DNA from: Alteriqipengyuania_B sp035481675
GTDB lineage: Bacteria > Pseudomonadota > Alphaproteobacteria > Sphingomonadales > Sphingomonadaceae
Direction of reading: 5' to 3'
Assembly: GCF_035481675.1 (NCBI RefSeq)
Contig: NZ_JAYJJW010000001.1
Span: 434,001-498,000 of the forward strand
DNA length: 64,000 nucleotides
The notes below the pieces were generated by a model, which saw nothing but the letters and a program-made list of their open reading frames with translations, made no database searches and was not told the origin of the DNA. How positions within the stretch are numbered: the first letter of the stretch is position 1; every line of letters starts with the position of its first letter. Positions 36,131 to 47,371 of this stretch are shown one piece after another. The position numbers and the translations under genes are program-made.

Positions 36131-37170
36131 GCCGCGATCCGCTCGCAAACTGCTCCGGCAACGGACCGTGTGGTCGCAGTGCCACCGAGGTCCTCTGTGC
36201 CCACGCCCGCACCCAATGCCCCCCGCACGGCTTCTTCAACGGACCGCGCGGCAACCTCCTCGCCCAGCGCGTGGCGCAGCAACATCGCGAACGACAGGAT
36301 TGCGCCGACGGGGTTCGCCTTGCCCTGGCCGGCGATGTCCGGGGCGGATCCGTGGATCGGCTCGTACAGCCCGCCATGGCCCGAACCTATCGATGCGGAA
36401 GGGGCGAGGCCGATCGAGCCCGAAATTACCGACGCCTCGTCGGACAATATATCGCCGAACAGGTTTTCCGTGAGCACGACATCGAATTGCGCGGGGCGCT
36501 CGATCAGCTTCATCGCCATGGCGTCGACAAGCACGTGGTCGAGCGCGATGTCGGGATAGTCCTTCGCGACATCCTCGACCACGGCGCGCCACAGGCGGCT
36601 GCTGGCGAGGACATTGGCCTTGTCGACCGACGTTACCCGCCCGCCCCGCTGGCGGGCCGCGTCGAAGGCGATGCGTGCGACGCGCTCCACTTCCTCGCGG
36701 GTGTAGGTGCACAGGTCGGATGCGGTTTCAGTGCCCTCCGTCTTGTCCCCGAAATAGAGCCCGCCGGTAAGCTCGCGCACGATCAGCATGTCGGTGCCCG
36801 CCGCGCGTTCGGGGCGCAGGGGAGAGAGATGCTCCATACCCTCGAAAAGCGAGATGGGACGCAGGTTTGCGAAGACGCCGAGGGCTTTGCGCAAGCCCAG
36901 CAAACCCTGTTCCGGGCGCACGCTGCCGCCCTCCCACTTCGGTCCGCCAACAGCGCCGAGGAAAATGGCATCGGCAGCCATGCACGCGTCCAGCGTGGCA
37001 TCGGGCAGAGGGGTGCCGTAGTTGTCGATGGCGATGCCGCCGAAGTCGTGTGCTTCGGTTTCGATCTCCAGCCCGTGCTTGGTGGCGACAGCGGCGAGAA
37101 CCGCCTCCACTGCCGCAGTGACCTCCGGCCCGATTCCGTCGCCCGGCAACAGGACGATTTTCGCGCTCAC
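36127..37170 (-). CDS. leuB: 3-Isopropylmalate dehydrogenase
   Basis: 347 residues from a GTG at 37170 that overlaps the leuD stop (GTGA). The start SAKIVLLPGDGIGPEV is typical. Further motifs are the substrate-binding LRKALGVFANLRPI, VRELTGGLYFGD, and the metal/NAD region GLAPSASIG, YEPIHGSAPDIAGQGKANP. It oxidises and decarboxylates 3-isopropylmalate to 2-oxoisocaproate, the last leucine-specific step before transamination. It is the last gene of the ilv-leu operon and ends against the convergent BCCT gene. Confidence 0.96.
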   Translation of the reverse strand: MSAKIVLLPGDGIGPEVTAAVEAVLAAVATKHGLEIETEAHDFGGIAIDNYGTPLPDATLDACMAADAIFLGAVGGPKWEGGSVRPEQGLLGLRKALGVFANLRPISLFEGMEHLSPLRPERAAGTDMLIVRELTGGLYFGDKTEGTETASDLCTYTREEVERVARIAFDAARQRGGRVTSVDKANVLASSRLWRAVVEDVAKDYPDIALDHVLVDAMAMKLIERPAQFDVVLTENLFGDILSDEASVISGSIGLAPSASIGSGHGGLYEPIHGSAPDIAGQGKANPVGAILSFAMLLRHALGEEVAARSVEEAVRGALGAGVGTEDLGGTATTRSVAGAVCERIAA

Positions 37171-37745
37171 GTCGCCGCCTCGTATGCCGCGATCTCGCCA
37201 TCGTGCGCCAGCAAGTGGCCGAGCGGATCGACCCCGTTCAGCAGGCAATGCCGCGCGAATGCTTCGGTATGGAAGGCCACCGTCCGCCCCTCGGGCAAGC
37301 GCAGCTCTCCTGCCTCGAGATCGAGCGTGACCTCGGCGCCCGGGTTGGCCAGCAGCCATTCGTGTACGTCGGACGGCACCTGCACCGGCAGCAGTCCGTT
37401 TTTCAGCGCATTACTGGTGAAGATGTCGGCGATGTCGGAACTGATGACCGCGCGGAACCCGTAGTCGAGCAGCGCCCACGGCGCGTGTTCGCGGCTCGAT
37501 CCGCAGCCGAAATTGCGGCCCGCGACCAGGACTTGCCGCTCGCCCGCGCCGCTGACGGGGAAGGGCGAGGTGTTCTTGGCCGAACCGTCGGCGGTGTAGC
37601 GCCAGTCGTAGAACGCCGCCTTGCCCAGCCCGTTTCGCGAAGTCGTGGTGAGGAACCGCGCGGGGATGATCTGGTCGGTATCCACATTCTCCTGCCGCAC
37701 GACGAGCGTCTTGGCGGTCAGCGTCGTGAAGGGCTCAGGCTGCAT
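37167..37745 (-). CDS. leuD: 3-Isopropylmalate dehydratase small subunit
   Basis: 192 residues. The swivel-domain landmarks are NVDTDQIIPARFL and VAGRNFGCGSSREHAPWALLDYGFRAVISSDIADIF. With LeuC it isomerises 2-isopropylmalate to 3-isopropylmalate. The start overlaps the end of leuC by 11 bases and the stop overlaps leuB, so all three are tightly coupled. Confidence 0.95.
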   Translation of the reverse strand: MQPEPFTTLTAKTLVVRQENVDTDQIIPARFLTTTSRNGLGKAAFYDWRYTADGSAKNTSPFPVSGAGERQVLVAGRNFGCGSSREHAPWALLDYGFRAVISSDIADIFTSNALKNGLLPVQVPSDVHEWLLANPGAEVTLDLEAGELRLPEGRTVAFHTEAFARHCLLNGVDPLGHLLAHDGEIAAYEAAT

Positions 37746-39156
37746 CGCGCGCCTCCTTCAGATAGGCCCGCGGATCGGCGATATGGCCGGCGATGGCGGA
37801 CGCCGCAGCGGTGGCGGGGCCGGCCAGTACGGTGCGCACATCCTTGCCCTGCCGGCCGACGAAATTGCGGTTGGACGTGCTGACCACCAGCTCGCCCGGC
37901 TCGCCCCGGTCGCCGTTCATGGCGATGCACATCGAACAGCCCGGTTCGCGCCATTCTGCGCCGGCAGCGAGGAAAATTTCGTGCAACCCCTCGGCCTCGG
38001 CATCACGGCGCACGGCTTCCGATCCCGGGACAACCAGCGCGGTGACGCCGCTCGCCACGGTGCGACCACGCATGACCTCGGCCGCTTCGCGCAGATCCGA
38101 CAGGCGCGAATTGGTGCAGCTGCCGATGAATACGCGGTCGACCTTCGCAGCGGCAAAGTCCTGCCCGGCGGCAAAGCGCATGTAGTCCGCCGCGTCCTGT
38201 TCGTTGGCGTTGGCGGGGCTCGGCATGGCGGCGCTGGCCGCGGTCGCCGCATCGGGGGAGACACCGTAAGTGATCATGGGCTGGATCGCGCCGGCATCGA
38301 CCGTCACGTCCTTGTCGAAGACGGCATCCTCGTCGGACTGCAGGGTCCGCCAGTCCGCGACAGCCGCTTCCCATGCCTCGCCCTTGGGAGCGCGCTCTCG
38401 GCCTTCGAGCCAGGCGACGGTGGTCTCGTCCGGGGCGACCATGCCGACGCGTGCACCGGCCTCGATAGCCATGTTGCACAGCGTCATGCGCCCTTCCATC
38501 GACAGGCTGCGCACGGCCTCGCCGCAAAATTCGATCGCGTGGCCGGCGCCGCCGTCCGCGCCTACTTGCGCAATCATCGCGAGCGCCATGTCCTTGGCGC
38601 CCACGCCTTCGCCCAGCGTGCCTTCGAACACGACGCGCATCGACTTGGGCTTGCGCTGCAGCAGGCACTGGGTCGCGAGCACATGGCCGACCTCGGTCGT
38701 GCCGATGCCGAATGCAAGCGCGCCGAATGCACCGTGGGTGCTTGTGTGGCTGTCCCCGCAGACGATGGTCTTGCCGGGCTGCGTCAGCCCCAGTTCCGGT
38801 CCGACGACATGCACGATCCCGCGTCGCTCGTCGCCGAGGTCGAGCAGGTCGATACCGTGCTTCGCGCAATTCGCCTGCAACTGGGCGACCTGCTTTTCCG
38901 CCGCCTCCGTGGCGTAGGGCAGGGTGCCGTCCGCCCGCGCGGGGAGGGTCGGCACGGAATGGTCGATGGTGGCGAGCGTCAGGTCCGGGCGCCGCATCGC
39001 CAGCCCGCGCTCTTCCAGCACGGCAAAGGCCTGCGGGCTGGTGACTTCGTGAACGAGATGCAGGTCGATGTAGAGGATCGCCGGGCAATCCTCGCTCTCG
39101 GGCACCACGACGTGGCGTTCCCACAAGCGGTCGAGCAGCGTTTTCGCTTCGGTCAT
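37735..39156 (-). CDS. leuC: 3-Isopropylmalate dehydratase large subunit
   Basis: 473 residues of the aconitase family. Iron-sulfur ligand motifs are present: VCGDSHTSTHGAFGALAFGIGT, then FIGSCTNSRLSDL and the GCSMCIAMN block. It begins TLLDRLWERHVV after a short N-terminus. It pairs with LeuD for isopropylmalate isomerisation. It starts 7 bases after the leuA stop and overlaps leuD by 11 bases, which places it mid-operon. Confidence 0.96.
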   Translation of the reverse strand: MTEAKTLLDRLWERHVVVPESEDCPAILYIDLHLVHEVTSPQAFAVLEERGLAMRRPDLTLATIDHSVPTLPARADGTLPYATEAAEKQVAQLQANCAKHGIDLLDLGDERRGIVHVVGPELGLTQPGKTIVCGDSHTSTHGAFGALAFGIGTTEVGHVLATQCLLQRKPKSMRVVFEGTLGEGVGAKDMALAMIAQVGADGGAGHAIEFCGEAVRSLSMEGRMTLCNMAIEAGARVGMVAPDETTVAWLEGRERAPKGEAWEAAVADWRTLQSDEDAVFDKDVTVDAGAIQPMITYGVSPDAATAASAAMPSPANANEQDAADYMRFAAGQDFAAAKVDRVFIGSCTNSRLSDLREAAEVMRGRTVASGVTALVVPGSEAVRRDAEAEGLHEIFLAAGAEWREPGCSMCIAMNGDRGEPGELVVSTSNRNFVGRQGKDVRTVLAGPATAAASAIAGHIADPRAYLKEARDAA

Positions 39157-39163
39157 TTGCGCC

Positions 39164-40706
<1,543 letters not shown>

Positions 40707-40723
<17 letters not shown>

Positions 40724-40985
40724 GCGGCACCTCCATGATCGGCGGGGCGTTGGTCAGTTCGGTCGCTTCGGTGACCAGGTGCAGGCGCTGGATCTGGCGC
40801 AGCAGCGTGGCCGTGCGGCGCGTGCCGTCGCGCGGGTCGATGGCGACCGTCATGGTCGAGAATTCCATGTCGCTGCCCATCTGCATCGAGCGGATGTTGA
40901 ACCCGCGCGCTTCGATGAGGCCGAGCACCCGACGTAGCGTGCCTTCGCCGGACTGGAAGGTGATGCGGATATGCTCAAGCGTCAT
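40707..40985 (-). CDS. ilvN: Acetolactate synthase small (regulatory) subunit, single ACT domain
   Basis: 92 residues comprising one ACT domain: IRITFQSGEGTLRRVLGLIEARGFNIRSMQM. Its size matches the IlvM type rather than the two-domain IlvN/IlvH, so valine sensitivity cannot be assumed. It overlaps the end of the catalytic-subunit gene by 11 bases and the start of leuA by 17 bases, which firmly links the isoleucine/valine and leucine halves of the operon. Confidence 0.88.
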
Positions 40986-42675
40986 GTTTCGTCTCCATCA
41001 TTTCGGAGTTGGACTTGCCCGGCGGGACGAGCGGCCAGACGTTTTCTTCCGGGTCGATCCGGACATGGGCCAGGATCGGCCCCTTCGCGGCGCGAAGCCG
41101 CTCTATCGCGCCGTCGACTTCCTCGCGGCGCTCGACCGCGAAGGCCTCGATGCCGAAGGCGTGGGCGACTTCGACAAAGTCCGGATTGTCGGACAGGTCG
41201 ACTTCGGAATAATTGCCTTCGAAGAACAGCTCCTGCCACTGGCGGACCAGCCCCAGCATCGCGTTGTCCAGAAGGACGATCTTGACCGGGATCTGGTAGC
41301 GCCGCAGCGTCGCCAGTTCCTGCAGGTTCATCTGGAAGCCGCCGTCGCCGCTGACGCAGTAGACTTCCTTCTCCGGCTCGGCGAGCTTGGCGCCGATGGC
41401 AGCGGGCAGGCCGTACCCCATCGAACCGAGACCGCCGCTGGTGAGGTGGTGCTTGGGCGAGGAAAAGCGGCAGTGCTGCGCGACCCACATCTGGTGCTGG
41501 CCGACATCGCATGCGGCAACGAAGTCGTCGCCGACCTGCTCCGACAACGCCTTCAGCATGGCGGGCGCGTAAATGCCGTTGCCCGGCGCGTCGTATCGCG
41601 GCGCGGTGGTGGCCTTGCTCTGGGCGCACGCAGCTTGCCAGTCGCCGATGTCGCCTGCGGCGAAGTCGATCTGGCGCAGCGCGCGCTTCAGGTCGCCGCA
41701 GATGGCGGCATTGGCGCGGCGCAGCTTGTCGAATTCCGCTGCGTCGGTGTCGATATGGACAACGCCGGCGTGGGGCGCGAACGTATCGAGCTTGCCGGTG
41801 GCGCGGTCGTCGAACCGTGCGCCGATCACGATCAGCAGGTCGCTTTCCTGGACCGCCTTGTTTGCGGCGATGCTGCCGTGCATCCCCAGCATGCCGAGGA
41901 ACTGTTCATGCTCGGGCGGCAGGATACCGAGGCCCTGCAAGGTGGCGACTGCGGGGATGCCCGACGCCTCGATAATCTCGCGAGCCAGCGGCGTGGCGTT
42001 CGCCCGGGCGACGCCGCCGCCGAGGTAGAACAGGGGCTTCTTCGCGCCTGCGATCAGCTTCTCGGCCTCGGATATCGCTTCCGCCGAAGGGGTGGGCCGC
42101 AGCGCGTCGGCCTCCGCGCGGTAGATCGCCGTGCCGGCCTGCGCCTGCTGGACGTCCTTGGGCAGGTCGATCAGGACCGGGCCGGGGCGGCCACCCTCGG
42201 CAATCGCGAAGGCCTCTTCCAGCGCGCCCGGGATTTCGTCCGGGTGGCGGACGATCATGGAGTGCTTCACGATCGGCAGGGTCATGCCGAACATGTCGAT
42301 TTCCTGGAAAGCGTCGGTGCCCATGAACGGCTGCGCGACCTGGCCGGTGATCGCGACCATCGGGACGCTGTCCATGTATGCGTTGGCGATGCCGGTGATG
42401 AGGTTGGTCGCGCCCGGACCGCTGGTGGCGAGGCAGACGCCGGCGCGGCCCGTAATCCGGCCATAGGCATCGGCGGCAAAGGCCGCGCCCTGTTCGTGGC
42501 GGCACAGGACGTGGCGGACATTGCCGCGCGCGATCGCATCGTAAACCGGCATGATCGCGCCGCCGGGATAACCGAAGATGCAGGTGACCCCCAACGCCTC
42601 CAGCGTGTCCACCACCAGCTCCGCCCCGCTGCGCGGAGTGAAGCTGGTGGTGGCGGGGGATGCTTGGGCGTTCAT
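40975..42675 (-). CDS. ilvB: Acetolactate synthase large (catalytic) subunit
   Basis: 566 residues from the ATG at 42675. Thiamine-diphosphate enzyme motifs: GYPGGAIMPVYDAI, the catalytic Glu in CRHEQGAAFAADAYGR, TSGPGATN, and the GDGGFQMNLQELATL...NNAMLG-type ThDP/Mg motif (here VLLDNAMLGLVRQWQELFF). The C-terminus resembles IlvG-type enzymes. It makes acetolactate or acetohydroxybutyrate. It lies 23 bases after the ilvC start region on the same strand and overlaps the small subunit gene. Confidence 0.95.
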   Translation of the reverse strand: MNAQASPATTSFTPRSGAELVVDTLEALGVTCIFGYPGGAIMPVYDAIARGNVRHVLCRHEQGAAFAADAYGRITGRAGVCLATSGPGATNLITGIANAYMDSVPMVAITGQVAQPFMGTDAFQEIDMFGMTLPIVKHSMIVRHPDEIPGALEEAFAIAEGGRPGPVLIDLPKDVQQAQAGTAIYRAEADALRPTPSAEAISEAEKLIAGAKKPLFYLGGGVARANATPLAREIIEASGIPAVATLQGLGILPPEHEQFLGMLGMHGSIAANKAVQESDLLIVIGARFDDRATGKLDTFAPHAGVVHIDTDAAEFDKLRRANAAICGDLKRALRQIDFAAGDIGDWQAACAQSKATTAPRYDAPGNGIYAPAMLKALSEQVGDDFVAACDVGQHQMWVAQHCRFSSPKHHLTSGGLGSMGYGLPAAIGAKLAEPEKEVYCVSGDGGFQMNLQELATLRRYQIPVKIVLLDNAMLGLVRQWQELFFEGNYSEVDLSDNPDFVEVAHAFGIEAFAVERREEVDGAIERLRAAKGPILAHVRIDPEENVWPLVPPGKSNSEMMETKHDA

Positions 42676-42698
42676 CGGTCTATCCTGCAGCCGCGCGG

Positions 42699-43706
<1,008 letters not shown>

Positions 43707-43716
43707 GGGTCTTTCC

Positions 43717-45393
43717 TCAATTCGCAGGGGCTTCGGTCGTGATCGCGCCGTAGGCGGCGGACCCGACCAGGCGGGCATATTTGTCGAAGGCGCCGCCCAT
43801 GCGCTTTGGCGGGCGGGGCGTGTGGGCGGCGCGGCGCGCATCCCAGTCGATGTCGGCGTCGATCCGGCGCGTCTCGGCGTCGATGGTGATGGTGTCGCCT
43901 TCCGCGATCAGGGCGATCGGGCCGCCGACCTGCGCTTCGGGAGAGACGTGGCCGATGACGAAGCCGTGGCTCGCGCCGGAGAAGCGCCCGTCGGTGATCA
44001 GTGCGACCTGTCCGGCAAGGCCCTGTCCGGCGATGGCTGCGGTGACGGCCAGCATCTCGCGCATGCCGGGGCCGCCCTTGGGCCCTTCGTAGCGGATGAC
44101 AACCACGTCGCCGGCCTTGATGCGGCGGTTGGTGACGGCCTCGAAACAGGCTTCCTCGCCGTCGAACACGCGGGCCGGGCCGGTGAAGCTCCTGGTGCCG
44201 TAACCGGCGGTTTTCAGGACCGCGCCGTCAGGGGCCATGTCGCCATAGAGGATCGACAGGCCGCCGGTCCGCTTGAACGGGTTGGCGGGCGAGTGGACGA
44301 CTTCCTGTCCGGGCACCTCTTCGGCTTCTGCCAGTTCTTCATGCATCGAACGGCCCGTGCAGGTCGGCGTGTCGGCGATCATGCCCGCATCGGCCAAGCG
44401 CTTGCCGAAGAGGCGGATGCCGCCGGCGGCGAACAGGTCGCGTGCGAGGAACCGACCGCCCGGCTTCAGGTCGGTGATGACCGGGACTTCGCGCGACAAT
44501 TCGTCGAATGTCTCGATCGGGAAGGCGAAGCCGGCTTCCGCGGCGATTGCGGGCAAGTGGAGGACGGCGTTGGTGGAGCCGCCGCTGGCGACGACGGCGG
44601 TCGCCGCATTGCGCAGCGATGCCGGCGTCAGGAACGTGCGGGCGGAGGTGCCCTCGTGCGCCAGTCGTGCAGCCAGCTCGCCGCAGCGGCGCGCCTCGTC
44701 GGGCTTGGCGTCGTCGACGGCTGGCGGATCGGCTGCGCCCATGGGCGAAATGCCCATCATCGTCAGCGCCATCGCCATCGTGTTGGCGGTGAACTGGCCG
44801 CCGCATGCCCCCGGTCCAGGGCAGGCGTGGCGTTCGATCTCGTCCAGCTCGGCGTCGTCGATATCGCCCTTGGCATGTGCGCCGACGGCTTCGAAAACGT
44901 CCTGGATCGATAGGTCCTTGCCCTTGCAGTTGCCGGGCAGGATAGTGCCGCCGTAGAAGATGAGGCCCGGAATATCGAGCCGCGCCAGCGCCATGGCGGC
45001 GGCGGGGATGGTCTTGTCGCAACCGACGAGGATGACTGCCGCATCCAGCGAGTGGCCGCGCACCGCGACTTCGATGGAATCGGCGATGACTTCGCGGCTG
45101 ATCAGGCTGGCGCGCATGCCTTCGCCGCCCATGGTAATTCCGTCGGAGACGACGATAGTGTTGAAATCGACCGGCGTCGCTCCGCCGGCGCGCAGGCCTT
45201 CGCGGACCGGCTCCGCCAATGCCTGCAGATGCATGTTGCACGGGGTGACGGTGGACCACGTGTTGACGACCGCGACCATCGGCTGCGCCATCGCCGCATC
45301 GTCGTAGCCCGCCGCACGCAACATCGCGCGCGCCGGGGCCTTGGCGGGGCCCTTCGTGATGGCGTCGGAAATCTTCGGTTTCGGGTCGGTCAT
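43717..45393 (-). CDS. ilvD: Dihydroxy-acid dehydratase
   Basis: 558 residues. The iron-sulfur ligand blocks TPCNMHLQALAEPVREGLR, VGCDKTIPAAAMAL and GPGACGGQFTANTMAMAL are intact, and the C-terminus has GPKGGPGMREML and GRFSGASHGFVIGHVSPEA. It dehydrates dihydroxy acids to 2-oxo acids for isoleucine and valine. It is the first enzyme gene of the operon, and its ATG is 34 bases beyond the attenuator terminator. Confidence 0.96.
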   Translation of the reverse strand: MTDPKPKISDAITKGPAKAPARAMLRAAGYDDAAMAQPMVAVVNTWSTVTPCNMHLQALAEPVREGLRAGGATPVDFNTIVVSDGITMGGEGMRASLISREVIADSIEVAVRGHSLDAAVILVGCDKTIPAAAMALARLDIPGLIFYGGTILPGNCKGKDLSIQDVFEAVGAHAKGDIDDAELDEIERHACPGPGACGGQFTANTMAMALTMMGISPMGAADPPAVDDAKPDEARRCGELAARLAHEGTSARTFLTPASLRNAATAVVASGGSTNAVLHLPAIAAEAGFAFPIETFDELSREVPVITDLKPGGRFLARDLFAAGGIRLFGKRLADAGMIADTPTCTGRSMHEELAEAEEVPGQEVVHSPANPFKRTGGLSILYGDMAPDGAVLKTAGYGTRSFTGPARVFDGEEACFEAVTNRRIKAGDVVVIRYEGPKGGPGMREMLAVTAAIAGQGLAGQVALITDGRFSGASHGFVIGHVSPEAQVGGPIALIAEGDTITIDAETRRIDADIDWDARRAAHTPRPPKRMGGAFDKYARLVGSAAYGAITTEAPAN

Positions 45394-45426
45394 GGTGTCT
45401 CGCGAAGTCGGGGAGGGTGAGGGGCC

Positions 45427-45463
45427 AATAAAAAACCCCGCTGCCGGTGTGGGAGCGGGGTTT
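45427..45463 (-). terminator. Attenuator terminator of the ilv-leu operon
   Basis: On the minus strand, a perfect 10-bp stem (AAACCCCGCT with AGCGGGGTTT) around an 11-base loop is followed by a T run (TTTTTTATT). It lies after the leader peptide stop and 34 bases before ilvD. The leader segment GCGGGG (plus-strand CCCCGC at 45505-45510, within the leader codons after the Leu/Val/Ile run) can pair with the CCCCGC of the 5' terminator arm, giving an alternative antiterminator. Confidence 0.92.
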
Positions 45464-45485
45464 CGGAGGTCCGTGTCAGCCTGTG

Positions 45486-45608
45486 TCAGCCGATGGGCGC
45501 TCCTCCCCGCGTGATCAGGAGTACGAGTACTACGAGCACTAGCTGCACGAGGTCGGCCACGGGTGCCCGATCCTTCGCAAGTGCAGCAGTGGCAACGCGT
45601 GCCGACAT
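45486..45608 (-). CDS. ilv-leu operon leader peptide
   Basis: 40 codons from the ATG at 45608, with GAGG 9 bases upstream. Residues 20-32 read LVQLVLVVLVLLI: twelve of thirteen are Leu (6), Val (5) or Ile (1). The peptide ends TRGGAPIG and stops inside a tandem 10-base repeat. This is the hallmark of transcription attenuation. When charged branched-chain tRNAs are scarce, the ribosome stalls on the run and lets the antiterminator form; otherwise the downstream hairpin ends transcription. The arrangement resembles E. coli ilvL/ivbL by analogy. It is too small to have another evident function. Confidence 0.88.
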   Translation of the reverse strand: MSARVATAALAKDRAPVADLVQLVLVVLVLLITRGGAPIG

Positions 45609-45654
45609 CGTCTCGTTCCTCGTTCCACGGCAGAGCGCCGCGTTCGCCAGCCTC

Positions 45655-45680
45655 TTTATATCCCGAGATCCTTCTTGCAA
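45655..45680 (-). promoter_or_regulatory. Candidate promoter of the ilv-leu operon
   Basis: Read on the minus strand, TTGCAA, then 14 bases, then TATAAA, ending about 46 bases before the leader peptide start. The stretch is markedly AT-rich for this genome. The spacer is short for a sigma-70 promoter; a shifted -35 (TACTTG) gives 17 bases. Start-site mapping would settle it. Confidence 0.4.
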
Positions 45681-45749
45681 GTAAAAATATTGCGCGAAGG
45701 TGAGAAAATCGGGAATGATTTCATCTGAAACCGGTTTGCTGCACAAGCG

Positions 45750-45781
45750 AAAGGCCGACCCCCGCGTGGAAGCCGGCCTTT
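45750..45781 (-). terminator. Hairpin after the FHS-type MFS transporter gene
   Basis: An 8-bp stem, AAAGGCCG with CGGCCTTT, spans a 16-base loop about 20 bases past the stop at 45801. The following minus-strand sequence TTTCGCTTG is only weakly T-rich, so termination may be partial. Confidence 0.55.
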
Positions 45782-45800
45782 GCTGTGACTGCGAAGAGCA

Positions 45801-47261
45801 TCAGGCTGGGCGGCGAGCGAAGATGCCGAAAGCCGCGATGATGGCGTAGCAGACGATCGGCAGGATCATGGCCGTCCTCAAGTCCCCGCCGGCTGCGTCG
45901 GCGATAACGCCGAACAGCAGCGGCACCACGGCTCCGCCGAAGATCGCGACATTGATGATACCGGATCCATCGGCGGCCTTGGGTCCAAGCTTCTCGCAAG
46001 CCAACGAGAAGATCGTCGGGAACATGATCGAGTTCATGAGACCGACAGCCAGCAGCGTGAAGCCGGCGAGCTCTCCCGAAGACTGGGTCGAGATCGCGAT
46101 CAGCGTGATAGATCCGATCGCATTGAAGGCGAGGATCTTGCCCGGGCTGAAGACACGCAGGGCCGCCGAACCGATGAAGCGACCGACCATTGCGCCACCC
46201 CAATAAAGGCCGATCATCCACTCGACCGCATTGGGATCGCTCCCGAACATCCCATTGAGGAACGAGGTAACGGGGCCGCCGTCGGCCATGACACCGTCCA
46301 GCAGCAGGTAATTGATGATGACCGAACCGATGGCCACTTCCGCACCGACATAAAGGAAGATGCAGAGCGCCCCGAACCGGAAGCGCGAGCGGCGAAGCAG
46401 TTCGTTGTCGTACAGCCAGATCGCCGGGGCGAGCAGGATGACGAGGAGGCCGACAGCAGCATTCACTTGCAGCGCAAGAAACACACCGGCTGCGACAAGG
46501 GCGAGGCCGACCAGATAGCGTCCGGTCGAGACGAATGCGCCTTCGCCCATGATCTTCGGATCGTGCGGCAGGCGGTTGCGGAACATCCAGACCGCTGCAG
46601 CGACGATGGCGATCAGGATGGCGACACCAAGGTAACCCTGCCAGATCGCCTGGCTTTCGGCCTGCCGATATTCCTGCAGGGCCGCGCCGGAAAGCTGGTC
46701 TGCCGAGACCGTGGCGAGACTGCCAAGAATGACCGCGGTGCCCACGATCGGGAATACGGTGGTGCCGAGTGAATTGAAGGCTTGTGCGAAGGTAAGCCGG
46801 CTGTGTGTGGTCGATGGCGGGCCGAGGAGGCTGATGAGCGGGTTCGCCACCACCTGGACGATCACGACGCCGCTAGCCAGAATGAAAAGCGCCCCCAGGA
46901 AAATGGGATAAGTCGCCGTCTGGCTTGCCGGAATGAACAGGAGACAGCCGATTATCATCGTCACGAGGCCTGCAACCGCGCCGCGCATGTAACCCAGCTT
47001 CTTCACCAGCTTTGCGCCGGGAATACCGATGAGCAGGTATGCGGCGAAAAAGCAGAACTGGACCAGCATCGCTTCGGTCCAACTCAGCGTGAAAAGCTCC
47101 TTCAGCTTCGGGATGATCACATCGTTGAGCGAGGTGATACCGCCAAAAATGAAGAACAGGCCGAATACGAAATAGTTGAGACCCGGCGCGTCGACCGGCG
47201 GGCGGTCATCCTCGATCGGATTCGGATCGGTGCTTGTGGCAACGTCTGGTGCCAAGGCCAT
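45801..47261 (-). CDS. MFS sugar transporter of the FHS (fucose/glucose/galactose permease) type
   Basis: 486 residues with about twelve membrane helices. The N-terminal region FVFGLFFIFGGITSLNDVIIPKLKELF and the segment FCFFAAYLLIGIPGAKLVKKLGY fit the FHS family (GluP/FucP/NagP-like). It would import a hexose or related sugar by H+ or Na+ symport across the inner membrane. AGGGAGA lies 10 bases before the ATG. It is downstream of, and in the same orientation as, the second MFS gene, LacI regulator and TonB receptor, which supports a carbohydrate-utilisation locus. The substrate cannot be told from sequence. Confidence 0.88.
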   Translation of the reverse strand: MALAPDVATSTDPNPIEDDRPPVDAPGLNYFVFGLFFIFGGITSLNDVIIPKLKELFTLSWTEAMLVQFCFFAAYLLIGIPGAKLVKKLGYMRGAVAGLVTMIIGCLLFIPASQTATYPIFLGALFILASGVVIVQVVANPLISLLGPPSTTHSRLTFAQAFNSLGTTVFPIVGTAVILGSLATVSADQLSGAALQEYRQAESQAIWQGYLGVAILIAIVAAAVWMFRNRLPHDPKIMGEGAFVSTGRYLVGLALVAAGVFLALQVNAAVGLLVILLAPAIWLYDNELLRRSRFRFGALCIFLYVGAEVAIGSVIINYLLLDGVMADGGPVTSFLNGMFGSDPNAVEWMIGLYWGGAMVGRFIGSAALRVFSPGKILAFNAIGSITLIAISTQSSGELAGFTLLAVGLMNSIMFPTIFSLACEKLGPKAADGSGIINVAIFGGAVVPLLFGVIADAAGGDLRTAMILPIVCYAIIAAFGIFARRPA

Positions 47262-47371
47262 AATGGTACTCTCCCTTTGGTCCGGCCGCGTGCACGGTCA
47301 GGACATTCCCTTGTTGGCAGCGTGGCGCAGGGTGGCGGCCCTGTCCAACGCAAATTCGTATGCGCGGCGGC

